Shown one piece after another: positions 1-7,807 of a stretch of 64,000 nucleotides of DNA. The number at the start of each line of letters is the position of its first letter. Position 1 is the stretch's first letter. Origin of the DNA: JAVVEH01 sp032251435 (GTDB lineage: Bacteria > Verrucomicrobiota > Lentisphaeria > Oligosphaerales > MVZH01); contig JAVVEH010000008.1 of NCBI GenBank assembly GCA_032251435.1, positions 1 through 64,000 on the forward strand, in the 5' to 3' direction. Below the pieces are notes generated by a model. It was not told the DNA's origin, did no database searches, and was given only the letters and a program-made list of their open reading frames with translations. The translations under genes and the position numbers were made by a program.

Positions 1-68
1 GAGCTCAAAATCAGTGATATTTATTATGGCCCCAAATCTTGAAGAGTTTTACCAGAGGCCAACTGACC

Positions 69-234
69 ATGAGAAAGAAACTGACGTGTGTTATTGTTGG
101 CGCCGGTCACCGGGCCAACCTCTACGCAGGCGCCTGCCCTTAATGATATGAATGTGGTTGATCATCAATCCGTCCTCATTGAATTTGAAGACGCATGCCC
201 CGCGGCGTCAGACGGACGGACAAATGCCGTTTGA
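69..234 (+). pseudogene. Internally deleted remnant of a Gfo/Idh/MocA oxidoreductase
   Basis: An ATG at 69 opens a 24-codon reading frame that stops at 141-143. It encodes a classic Rossmann start (CVIVGAGHRANLYAG). One frame over, from 142 to a TGA at 232, the translation contains NVVDHQSVLIEFED, which resembles the C-terminal domain of the same family (a D-x-VVDHQ-x-x-x-EFE segment). The roughly 200 residues normally between these pieces are missing, so this reads as a gene that lost its middle and is now frameshifted. The fragments are short, so the family call rests on two motifs in the expected order. Confidence 0.55.
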
Positions 235-237
235 TGT

Positions 238-2250
238 TTAATCTTCCAAATTCAGATAGTCCATTTCCTGAGAAGTTAAGGAGATTTCGAGGCTCCGCAT
301 ACAGGAGCGTGTTTCGGAAATCCGCCGCGGGCCGATCAGGGGAAAGACGGGGAAGGGCTGGCGGAGAACCCAGGCGAGGGCGATGTTGATGGGATCAACG
401 CCGTATTTTTCCGCCAACTCAACAGCCCGTGCCTGGCGTTGGAAATTCGCTTGTGAATACCAGCTGTGGACCAGAGAGGCGTCTTCCTGTTTATCCGGTC
501 GGGCCCGTTCCGGAAGGAAAAAGCCCCGCGCCTGACTGGACCAGGGAAGGAGAGCGGTCTGGGTGTCTTCGAACCATTTACGGTCATCCGCGTCATGGAC
601 ATGGACGCACCCGCCCCAAACCGGGTTGACCATTTCCGCTAATGACAGGTTGTTGGATACCAGGGAGAATCCCCGCAGGCTTTTCGCGACCGCGTAAGCA
701 TTGGCTTCGCGAACCCGATCCAGAGACCAGTTACTCCCCCCGAACGTTTTAATTTTTCCCGCTTTTACCTGTTCATTCAGCGCGTCGATGAATTCTCCGA
801 CGGGGATTTCCGGGTTGTCGCGGTGCATCAGATAAATGTCGGCATAATCCGCGCCCAGCCAGTCAAGCTGCTCTTCAAGCTGTTGGCTGATGACATCCGG
901 TTGGCAAAGAGGGGTGTGCGCTCCTTTGGCAATAAGAACGATCTGATCCCGAATCCCGTTGACTTTAACCCACTGACCAAGCAGGGAAGACTTCACTTTG
1001 CCGTAAACCCAAGCGGTGTCGAAGGCGTTGCCCCCGCGTTCAAAATAATCATCGAAAATGGCGGCTGAATGAGGCAGGGTCATCTGGTTGTCAACACCCA
1101 TGATCAAACGGGCGACAGATTTATCCAGACAGGGAACTTTTCCGTAGGCCATGGGAGCGTCTGAACGCACGGCCAAAGGGCGGTTCGCAACTGTTCCCGC
1201 CTTGCGATTTTTCGGTTTTTCACTGTTGTACGTTAAACCGATGGCCTCCCGCCAGGCATCCTGAGTTCGTATGTTTCCCAGCGTATCCGCCCAGGACATG
1301 GCCGGGTAAGACGCCTGACAGTCGCCGGCCAGAATGGCGCGCCCGCAGACATCGGCCTCGTGCGCGAAGCTGGTCACAATGGATTCAATGGCGATTTCCC
1401 GTATGGCTTCGCCCTTCCGGTTGACAATGATGGTGGAAGGAGCGGCACCGTCCCGGGCGGCGACATAGGGATTGGGCAGGAAAATACTGCCTTCACTTCC
1501 GTAAATCCGAACCACGTTTTCCTGCCCGACACTGATGCCGGTGGCGATATTCGCGACGATGTCTCCGGGGAATTTCAGGGTGGCGGCCGCCCAGGCGTCC
1601 ACACCCGTCTCAGGATGCAAATGTCCGGCGCCGCTCACGGAGACGGGGTCGGCGAACGGTTTGCCGGTCGCCACGCCGGCAATCAGGCGCGTGATGGAGG
1701 TCGTATACCCTCCGACATCGAGAATGCCTCCCCCGCCCAGGGCGTTGTTCCAAAGCCGGGATTCCGGATTATAACCAGCGTGGAAAGAGAAGGTGGCGGT
1801 GATGACACGGACATCGCCAATTATTTTTTCGTTCAGCAGGTCAACAAGCTTCGCCGTTTGCGGGTGGCAGCGGTACATGTACGCTTCCATTAGAAACACG
1901 CCGTTCGCGGCCGCCGCGTCTATCATCGCCTGGGCCTGGTACTGGTTCAGGCTGATCGGTTTTTCGACGAGAACATGTTTGCCGGCCTCCAAGGCGCGAA
2001 TGGTCCATTCCGGATGCATGGGATGAGGGGTGGAAATATAAACGGCCTGAATGTCGGGGTCTGCCAGAAGGGCCTCGTATGATCCATACGCTTTCGGAAT
2101 GTCAAATTTTTCGGCGAAAGCTTCGGCTTTCTTCTGTGAGCGGGACGCCGCCGCGGACACGCGGCCGGTTTGTGACTGGTTGACACCCCGTGCGAAAGCC
2201 TGAGCGATCGCTCCCGTCGCCAGCAAGCCCCATGAGATTTTTTCCGTCAT
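238..2250 (-). CDS. Gfo/Idh/MocA oxidoreductase fused to an aldo/keto reductase
   Basis: This 670-residue protein joins two NAD(P)H-dependent families. Residues 1 to about 330 form a Gfo/Idh/MocA dehydrogenase: an N-terminal Rossmann segment (WGLLATGAIAQAFA), the EKP motif after HVLV, and a C-terminal domain with GGGGILDVGGY. Residues from about 365 to 670 are an aldo/keto reductase barrel with the expected tetrad context: FDTAWVYG (Asp, Tyr), LIAKGAH (Lys) and YLMHRDN (His). Each half is near full length, so this is a real fusion. An AGGAGA ribosome site precedes the ATG at 2250. There is no signal peptide, so it is probably a cytosolic sugar or polyol redox enzyme. The two halves could act in sequence on one keto-sugar; the substrate is unknown. 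Confidence 0.85.
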   Translation of the reverse strand: MTEKISWGLLATGAIAQAFARGVNQSQTGRVSAAASRSQKKAEAFAEKFDIPKAYGSYEALLADPDIQAVYISTPHPMHPEWTIRALEAGKHVLVEKPISLNQYQAQAMIDAAAANGVFLMEAYMYRCHPQTAKLVDLLNEKIIGDVRVITATFSFHAGYNPESRLWNNALGGGGILDVGGYTTSITRLIAGVATGKPFADPVSVSGAGHLHPETGVDAWAAATLKFPGDIVANIATGISVGQENVVRIYGSEGSIFLPNPYVAARDGAAPSTIIVNRKGEAIREIAIESIVTSFAHEADVCGRAILAGDCQASYPAMSWADTLGNIRTQDAWREAIGLTYNSEKPKNRKAGTVANRPLAVRSDAPMAYGKVPCLDKSVARLIMGVDNQMTLPHSAAIFDDYFERGGNAFDTAWVYGKVKSSLLGQWVKVNGIRDQIVLIAKGAHTPLCQPDVISQQLEEQLDWLGADYADIYLMHRDNPEIPVGEFIDALNEQVKAGKIKTFGGSNWSLDRVREANAYAVAKSLRGFSLVSNNLSLAEMVNPVWGGCVHVHDADDRKWFEDTQTALLPWSSQARGFFLPERARPDKQEDASLVHSWYSQANFQRQARAVELAEKYGVDPINIALAWVLRQPFPVFPLIGPRRISETRSCMRSLEISLTSQEMDYLNLED

Positions 2251-2282
2251 GTGAACAGTCTCCTGAATGAATGGATGTGAGA

Positions 2283-2300
2283 AAGGCTTCCGCCTTCAGC
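2283..2300 (-). terminator. Weak hairpin at the end of the polyamine operon
   Basis: AAGGC and GCCTT pair around a TTCC loop, overlapping the speB stop codon. On the minus strand a short T-rich stretch follows. It lies in the 45-bp gap before the next minus-strand gene. The stem is only 5 bp, so termination here is uncertain. Confidence 0.25.
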
Positions 2301-3138
2301 CGCTCCGCGCGATCATGCCCATCACATTATACGTGAGCCGCGCGGCGGTGAAATCACTGGCGTGCAGATTGGCGATGGGGGCCAGTTCCACGACATCAAA
2401 GCCGATAATGGTCCGGATGTCAGCCAGATGTTGAAGGCAGGTCATCGTCTGCCACCAGGTCAGACCACCGGGTTCCGGAGTGCCGGTGGCGGGCATTAAG
2501 GACGGACATAGAGCGTCCACATCGAACGTGATAAAAATATGGCTTGGAAAATCCGCCGGCAGCAGGTCATCCGGAATGCCTCGCCGGGCGATCACCTCCG
2601 CGTCGAGGTGCCCGATGTTCAGCCGCCGCCGAAGCTGGTGTTCGTCCAATGACAAGGCCCGGACACCAATCTGAAAGATGTCGAAACCTGAATCCAACGC
2701 CCGTCGCATCACGCAGGCGTGGCTATGGGGATTGCCTTCATAGGTGTCACGTAAGTCCGCATGTGCGTCAAATTGCACAATGCCCACAGGCCGGTCCAGT
2801 TTTTTCAACGCCCGCAGAACACCATTGGTCACGGCGTGCTCGCCGCCGAGAATGACGGGAATGCGCTGGTGAGCTAAAACCTGGCTGACCGCCTGTTCAA
2901 TGGCGTCAAACGTCCGGACGGGAGGCGTTGTGTGAATGCCATGTTCGCAGGGACAACTGATCCCGTCAAAGGCTTCCAGTTGAACCGACGCGTCCAGAAT
3001 CGCCTGCGGCCCCCGGCTTGTGCCGCCGCCGTAGGAGACCGTTTCCTCCACGGGGGCGGGAATCACATGGAACAGGCAATGCTCCGGCGCGCGGTCGGGA
3101 ATTTCTGATTCAAGAAATGAGTGTGTCACATGTTTCAC
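2296..3138 (-). CDS. speB: Agmatinase (ureohydrolase family)
   Basis: This 280-residue enzyme hydrolyses agmatine to putrescine and urea. The binuclear manganese signatures of the arginase/agmatinase family are present in order: GGEHAVT, FDAHADLRD, HSHACVMRRA and FDVDALCPSLMPATGTPEPGG. Length matches bacterial agmatinases. The start codon overlaps the stop of the upstream decarboxylase by 4 nt (ATGA), so it is translationally coupled as the last gene of a four-gene polyamine operon. With arginine decarboxylase in the same operon it supplies the putrescine used by the carboxyspermidine enzymes. Agmatinase is strongly preferred over other ureohydrolases because of this context. Confidence 0.93.
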   Translation of the reverse strand: MKHVTHSFLESEIPDRAPEHCLFHVIPAPVEETVSYGGGTSRGPQAILDASVQLEAFDGISCPCEHGIHTTPPVRTFDAIEQAVSQVLAHQRIPVILGGEHAVTNGVLRALKKLDRPVGIVQFDAHADLRDTYEGNPHSHACVMRRALDSGFDIFQIGVRALSLDEHQLRRRLNIGHLDAEVIARRGIPDDLLPADFPSHIFITFDVDALCPSLMPATGTPEPGGLTWWQTMTCLQHLADIRTIIGFDVVELAPIANLHASDFTAARLTYNVMGMIARSG

Positions 3139-4307
3139 GATAATCTATCCCGGTAGTCCTCATAGGTAAACGCGCGGACGGTGCGGATTTCCCCTGTTTC
3201 ACTGGCGCGGATTTTGATGTCGGGATGTTTGACCCCGTTGAACATCGTGGTTTTCACCATGGAATAATGAGCCATATCTTCAAAAATGAGTGTGTCACCC
3301 GTTTTTAACGGCGTATCGAACGAGTAGTCCCCGATGATGTCACCGGCCAGGCAGCTCACCCCCCCCAGGCGGTAGGTGTGGGCTTTTTCAAAGGCCTGTC
3401 CGGCCCGTTTTCCCTCGGCTGGAAAGAACGTGTCACCGTCCTTCACGCAAATATTTGGCCGGTAGGGCATCTCCAGGACATCCGGCATGTGGGCGGTGCA
3501 GGACACATTCAGGATGGCGATATCCATGCCGTTATGGATGATGTCCAAGACTTCCGCGACGAGCACGCCCGCGTTCAGGGCGACAGCCTCCCCGGGTTCA
3601 AGATAAACCCGCACGCCATGTTTTTTCTTAAAATCATTGATTAACCGGCATAGCAAGTCAATGTCATAGTCCGCGCGGGTAATATGATGGCCGCCGCCAA
3701 AATTCACCCAGTCCATGTCGGAAAGTAATGACCCGAAGCGGTTCTCAACAGCGTCCAAGGTCACGGCGAGGGCCGGGGAGTCCTGCTCGCAAAGCGTGTG
3801 AAAGTGCAAGCCGGTGATCCCATCCAGCGCGGCGGGCCGTCCGCCTGGAGCCGCGCCGTTGAACAGGGTGTCCGCGGTAATCCCCAAACGCGAGCACGGC
3901 GCGCAGGGATCATACATGGGGCGCTCCTGTGTGGAGCATTCGGGATTCACGCGCAGACCGCAAAGCAGCCGTCCTTTCACCAAGGACCTGAAACGCTCCC
4001 ATTGTGACAAGGAGTTAAAGTCGATTTCCGTACAGGTCTCCCGCAGGCTGAGGATGTCTTCCTGGCTGTACGCCGCGGCGTACGCGTGCACCTCGCCGCC
4101 AAATTCCTCACGCCCCAGCCGCGCCTCCCATGGTGAGCTGGCGCAAACCCCGTCCAGGTACTTCCGGATCAAAGGCGCCAAACTCCACATGGCGAACCCT
4201 TTAAGCGCTAGAAGAATCTTGCAGTCCGTTCGTTTCTTGACGGAAAAAAGGGTGCGCAGATTTGTTTCCAACCGCGCTTCGTCAACCAGAAAGAAAGGGG
4301 CGCTCAT
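3135..4307 (-). CDS. nspC: Carboxynorspermidine/carboxyspermidine decarboxylase
   Basis: A 390-residue PLP-dependent decarboxylase of the alanine-racemase fold (fold III). ILLALKGFAMWS near residue 35 holds the expected PLP lysine. GLHFHTLCE, NFGGGHH and YLEPGEAVALNAG are typical of the NspC group. It decarboxylates carboxyspermidine (or carboxynorspermidine) to the final polyamine. It directly abuts the dehydrogenase that makes its substrate and overlaps agmatinase by 4 nt. Because the operon produces putrescine rather than diaminopropane, spermidine is the likely product; the sequence alone cannot separate the two substrates. Confidence 0.92.
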   Translation of the reverse strand: MSAPFFLVDEARLETNLRTLFSVKKRTDCKILLALKGFAMWSLAPLIRKYLDGVCASSPWEARLGREEFGGEVHAYAAAYSQEDILSLRETCTEIDFNSLSQWERFRSLVKGRLLCGLRVNPECSTQERPMYDPCAPCSRLGITADTLFNGAAPGGRPAALDGITGLHFHTLCEQDSPALAVTLDAVENRFGSLLSDMDWVNFGGGHHITRADYDIDLLCRLINDFKKKHGVRVYLEPGEAVALNAGVLVAEVLDIIHNGMDIAILNVSCTAHMPDVLEMPYRPNICVKDGDTFFPAEGKRAGQAFEKAHTYRLGGVSCLAGDIIGDYSFDTPLKTGDTLIFEDMAHYSMVKTTMFNGVKHPDIKIRASETGEIRTVRAFTYEDYRDRLS

Positions 4308-5486
4308 TTACAGTTCCACAATGGTCCATGGCAGACCGTAGGCGTTTAGATCATCCATAAAGGGATCCGGATCCATTTGCTCGATATTGAAGACTCCTTC
4401 GCCCCGCCATTTTCCAGTGACCATCATTTTGGCCCCGATCATGGCCGGCACGCCGGTGGTGTAGGAGATCGCCTGGGATTTCACCTCCGCGTAACAGGCC
4501 TCGTGATCACAGATATTGTAAATATAGTAGGTTTTCTCTTTCCCGTCCTTGACCCCTGAAATATGGCAGCCGATACAGGTTTTTCCCTTCGTCAAGGGGC
4601 CCAGAGACGATGGGTCGGGCAACAGGGCCTTTAAAAATTGCAAGGGAACGATTTTCTGTCCGTTAAAGTCAACTTCATCAATCCGGGTCATGCCGACATT
4701 GCCCAAAACGTCCAGGTGCTTGAGGTAATTGTCGGAAAAACTCATCCAGAATCGGGCCTGCTTCAAGCCGGGAATAAAGCGTCCCAGCGATTCCAACTCT
4801 TCATGATACATCAGATAGATCGTCATGGTTCCCAGATTTTCGGGCAGATCGAATGAGCGCTTGACGGAGAGCGGTTCTGTTTCCACCCATTCTCCTTCGC
4901 GCCAGTAACGGCCTTTGGCGGTCACTTCCCGGATGTTGATTTCCGGGTTGAAGTTGGTGGCGAAGGGTTGCCCGTGGTCGCCGGCGTTACAATCAATGAT
5001 GTCAATCGTGTGAACCTCGTCCAGATAATGTTTTTGGATGTACGCGCAAAAAACGCTGGTGACACCGGGATCAAAACCGCTGCCCAGAAGAGCCATGACA
5101 CCGGCTTGTTTAAACCGGTCGTGATACTCCCATTGCCAGCGGTATTCAAATTTAGCTGTGTCGGGGGGCTCGTAATTCGCGGTGTCCAGGTAATCCACAC
5201 CCGTTTCCAGGCAGGCGTCCATGATATGCAGATCCTGGTAGGGCAGGGCGATGTTCATGACCAGATCCGGCTGGTGTTTCCGGATCAGCGCGCTCAACTC
5301 GGGCACATTGTCCGCGTCCACACCCGCGGTGGTGATGGCGCGGTCCAGTTGCGCGGCGATCGCGTCACATTTACTTTTCGTGCGGCTGGCCAGGATGATC
5401 TCGTCGAAAACGTCCACCACCTGAGCGCATTTGTGCGTCACGACTCCGCCGACCCCGCCGGCGCCAATAATAAGAACTTTCGCCAT
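4308..5486 (-). CDS. Carboxynorspermidine/carboxyspermidine dehydrogenase (saccharopine dehydrogenase family)
   Basis: A 392-residue protein with an N-terminal NAD(P)-binding glycine motif (VLIIGAGGVGGVVTHKCAQ) and the saccharopine-dehydrogenase-like catalytic domain. It condenses putrescine with aspartate semialdehyde and reduces the product to carboxyspermidine. Motifs such as LLGSGFDPGVTSVFCAY and the long C-terminal domain fit the CANSDH/CASDH family, and length is usual. It lies 28 bp after the arginine decarboxylase and immediately before the matching decarboxylase, which supports this role over lysine metabolism. It replaces the S-adenosylmethionine-dependent spermidine synthase route. 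Confidence 0.92.
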   Translation of the reverse strand: MAKVLIIGAGGVGGVVTHKCAQVVDVFDEIILASRTKSKCDAIAAQLDRAITTAGVDADNVPELSALIRKHQPDLVMNIALPYQDLHIMDACLETGVDYLDTANYEPPDTAKFEYRWQWEYHDRFKQAGVMALLGSGFDPGVTSVFCAYIQKHYLDEVHTIDIIDCNAGDHGQPFATNFNPEINIREVTAKGRYWREGEWVETEPLSVKRSFDLPENLGTMTIYLMYHEELESLGRFIPGLKQARFWMSFSDNYLKHLDVLGNVGMTRIDEVDFNGQKIVPLQFLKALLPDPSSLGPLTKGKTCIGCHISGVKDGKEKTYYIYNICDHEACYAEVKSQAISYTTGVPAMIGAKMMVTGKWRGEGVFNIEQMDPDPFMDDLNAYGLPWTIVEL

Positions 5487-5514
5487 GTTTTCCGCCTTGG
5501 TTTAACGTGATTCT

Positions 5515-7443
5515 TCAGCGTTCAAAATACGTGTATCCGCGCAATCCTTCTTCGAAAGCGCTCATGACCCGCCGCCGGTCGCGGACATCCATTTTCCCGT
5601 CTCTCACCGCCCGTTCCGCGCAGTCGCGGATTCGGGACACCATCGCTTTCACGTCATATTCAACGTAAGAAAGGACATCGCCAACCGTGTCGCCCTCAAT
5701 TTCCCTGACATATTCAATCTCTCCATTGTCATCCGTGCGGATGCTGACCACATTCGTGTCGCCGAAAAGATTATGCAAGTCACCCAAGGTCTCTTGATAG
5801 GCGCCAACCAGAAAAACACCTAAATAATATTCCTGGTCCGGCAATAAGGGATGAAGAGGCAGGGTGTGACTGACATCCTGTAACTCGACAAACCGGTCCA
5901 ACTTGCCGTCACAATCACAGGTGATGTCCGAAATGATCGCGTTTTGGGAGGGGGCTTCCTGCAGACGGTGGACCGGCATGACCGGGAACAACTGGTCAAT
6001 CGCCCAGGCGTCCGGCAATGATTGAAACACACTGAGATTCCCGTAATACACATCCGCGAGACGGCTTTCCAGACCTTCCAACTCATCAGGAACGTATTTC
6101 ATCTTGCCCATGAATTTCAGCACTTGGGTCATAATGTGCCAGAACATTTGCTCGGCCAGCGCCCGCTCCCGCAGGCTGATCGCCCCATGCCGGAACAAAT
6201 GCCGGATTTCGTCACGGTAATAGATCGCGTCATGATAGCTTTCCTGGGCGTTTTTCAAGGTCATGCTGCCTGGGAGTTCAAACAAGCTTTTGGTTATCTC
6301 ATGGTGATCATCATCCAGTTTTTCGGGTGGACAATGGGTCTCCATTTTGCTCACATCCAGGATGTTGAATAACAGCACCGAGTAATAGGCGACCGTCGCC
6401 CGCCCGGATTCGGTGACCAAGACGGGGTGGGGGATGTCGTTCTCGTCCAGGGGGGCCATGATTTGCTCGACGACATCCGCCGTGTATTCATCGATCGTGT
6501 AATTGCTGCTGGCGGAAAAATTAGTGTGTGAGCCGTCGTAGTCAACGGCCAAACCGCCGCCTAAGTCAATAATACCCATGGCCGCGCCTTCTTGGACCAG
6601 TCCCGCGTAAATACGGGCCGCTTCTGACACGGCGCCGCGGATATCGCGGATATTGGGAATCTGGGAGCCCACATGGCAATGGAGAAGCCGCAGGCAATCC
6701 AGCATGTTCGCCTCTCTCAGCGTGTCCACCATGTCAATGACTTGCGCGGTGTTCAGTCCGAAAACACTGCGATCGCCGCCGGATTCCGTCCATCGTCCCC
6801 CCGCCTGACTGGACAGCTTGATCCGCACGCCGAGAATTGGTGAGACCTTTTGGGTTTTGCCGCGCTCGATAATTAAATCCAGTTCACTCATGGTTTCGAC
6901 GACTAAGACGCATTGAATGCCCATGCGGGTGGCGTGCAAGGCTAAATCCACAAATTCCTCATCTTTGTATCCGTTGCAGATGACAAAAGCCTCCGGGTCA
7001 TCAATTAACGAGATGGCCGCGATGAGTTCAGGTTTGCTGCCCGCTTCCAAACCGTGGTGGTATTGTTTCCCGAAACGGGCCACTTCGCTGACCACCTGTT
7101 CCTGCTGGTTCACCTTGATCGGATAGACACCCCGGTAAACAGACTGATACCCTGATGTTTTTATCGCCTTGGAAAAACTTTCATGCAACTGCCGGATACG
7201 GGAGTCCAATATCCCCTCCAGACGGAGAAGAACCGGCATGGACAAGCCCCGTTCTTCGATTCCGGAGATAATCTCCATCATGCCCACAGTCGCCTTCCCG
7301 TCTCGACCGTCGGGGCGGATCACCACATCACCGTTCTTTGATATGTCAAAATAGCCGCCGCCCCAATTGCGGATGCCGTATAATTCCCGGGATTTTTCAC
7401 TGCTCCAGTGTTCAAATGTCTGGGTTTTTCTATGCAATGTCAC
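5515..7443 (-). CDS. speA: Biosynthetic arginine decarboxylase
   Basis: A 642-residue PLP enzyme converting arginine to agmatine, the first step of the operon. Family marks include GVYPIKVNQQEQVV (PLP lysine near residue 110), GLEAGSKPEL, LHCHVGSQIPNI, DLGGGLAVDYDG and VTESGRA, with the C-terminal GAYQE segment. Length matches SpeA (about 630 to 660). GTG at 7443 sits only 2 nt from an AGGAG site, while an in-frame TTG at 7437 is 8 nt away, so true initiation may be at 7437. It heads the operon speA, dehydrogenase, decarboxylase, speB. Confidence 0.95.
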   Translation of the reverse strand: MTLHRKTQTFEHWSSEKSRELYGIRNWGGGYFDISKNGDVVIRPDGRDGKATVGMMEIISGIEERGLSMPVLLRLEGILDSRIRQLHESFSKAIKTSGYQSVYRGVYPIKVNQQEQVVSEVARFGKQYHHGLEAGSKPELIAAISLIDDPEAFVICNGYKDEEFVDLALHATRMGIQCVLVVETMSELDLIIERGKTQKVSPILGVRIKLSSQAGGRWTESGGDRSVFGLNTAQVIDMVDTLREANMLDCLRLLHCHVGSQIPNIRDIRGAVSEAARIYAGLVQEGAAMGIIDLGGGLAVDYDGSHTNFSASSNYTIDEYTADVVEQIMAPLDENDIPHPVLVTESGRATVAYYSVLLFNILDVSKMETHCPPEKLDDDHHEITKSLFELPGSMTLKNAQESYHDAIYYRDEIRHLFRHGAISLRERALAEQMFWHIMTQVLKFMGKMKYVPDELEGLESRLADVYYGNLSVFQSLPDAWAIDQLFPVMPVHRLQEAPSQNAIISDITCDCDGKLDRFVELQDVSHTLPLHPLLPDQEYYLGVFLVGAYQETLGDLHNLFGDTNVVSIRTDDNGEIEYVREIEGDTVGDVLSYVEYDVKAMVSRIRDCAERAVRDGKMDVRDRRRVMSAFEEGLRGYTYFER

Positions 7444-7807
7444 ATCTCCTGGAAAAAACGCCGGTGACAGCCATGAATGAAAATGAAACGAAAATCAATC
7501 AGGTTAATTTATTGCTGATTGTGTGGTTATACCACCATAACCCGGGAAAAAATGTCAAACAGGCGCGGGCCGTCAAAACGGGGGCTTTTTGGGTGGTCGT
7601 GAGCGGGAGATGGTCCGATGTGAATAATCTTATCCTAAAAAGTGCTTGCTTTTCATATCCCTAACGGTAAGTTAAGGGCTCACGTTGAGCCTGAATCATT
7701 GACTTGATTGAGTTCTAAGTTGTTTTTTTGCAGGCACCTGTGGGAAGTTTCCCAACGGTGGTAAGCGTTATTGAATTCACCCCCTAAAAAAACACCGGAG
7801 ATACCTA
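7444..7807 (+). promoter_or_regulatory. Divergent intergenic region upstream of speA and the EF-G-like gene
   Basis: No gene is apparent in these 364 bp between divergent start codons, so promoters for both directions are expected here. The clearest structure is a 14-bp palindrome TGGGAAGTTTCCCA at 7741-7754, about 55 bp before the EF-G-like start, which could be an operator. I could not place a convincing -35/-10 pair. A GGAG ribosome site lies just before the GTG at 7808. Confidence 0.4.
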
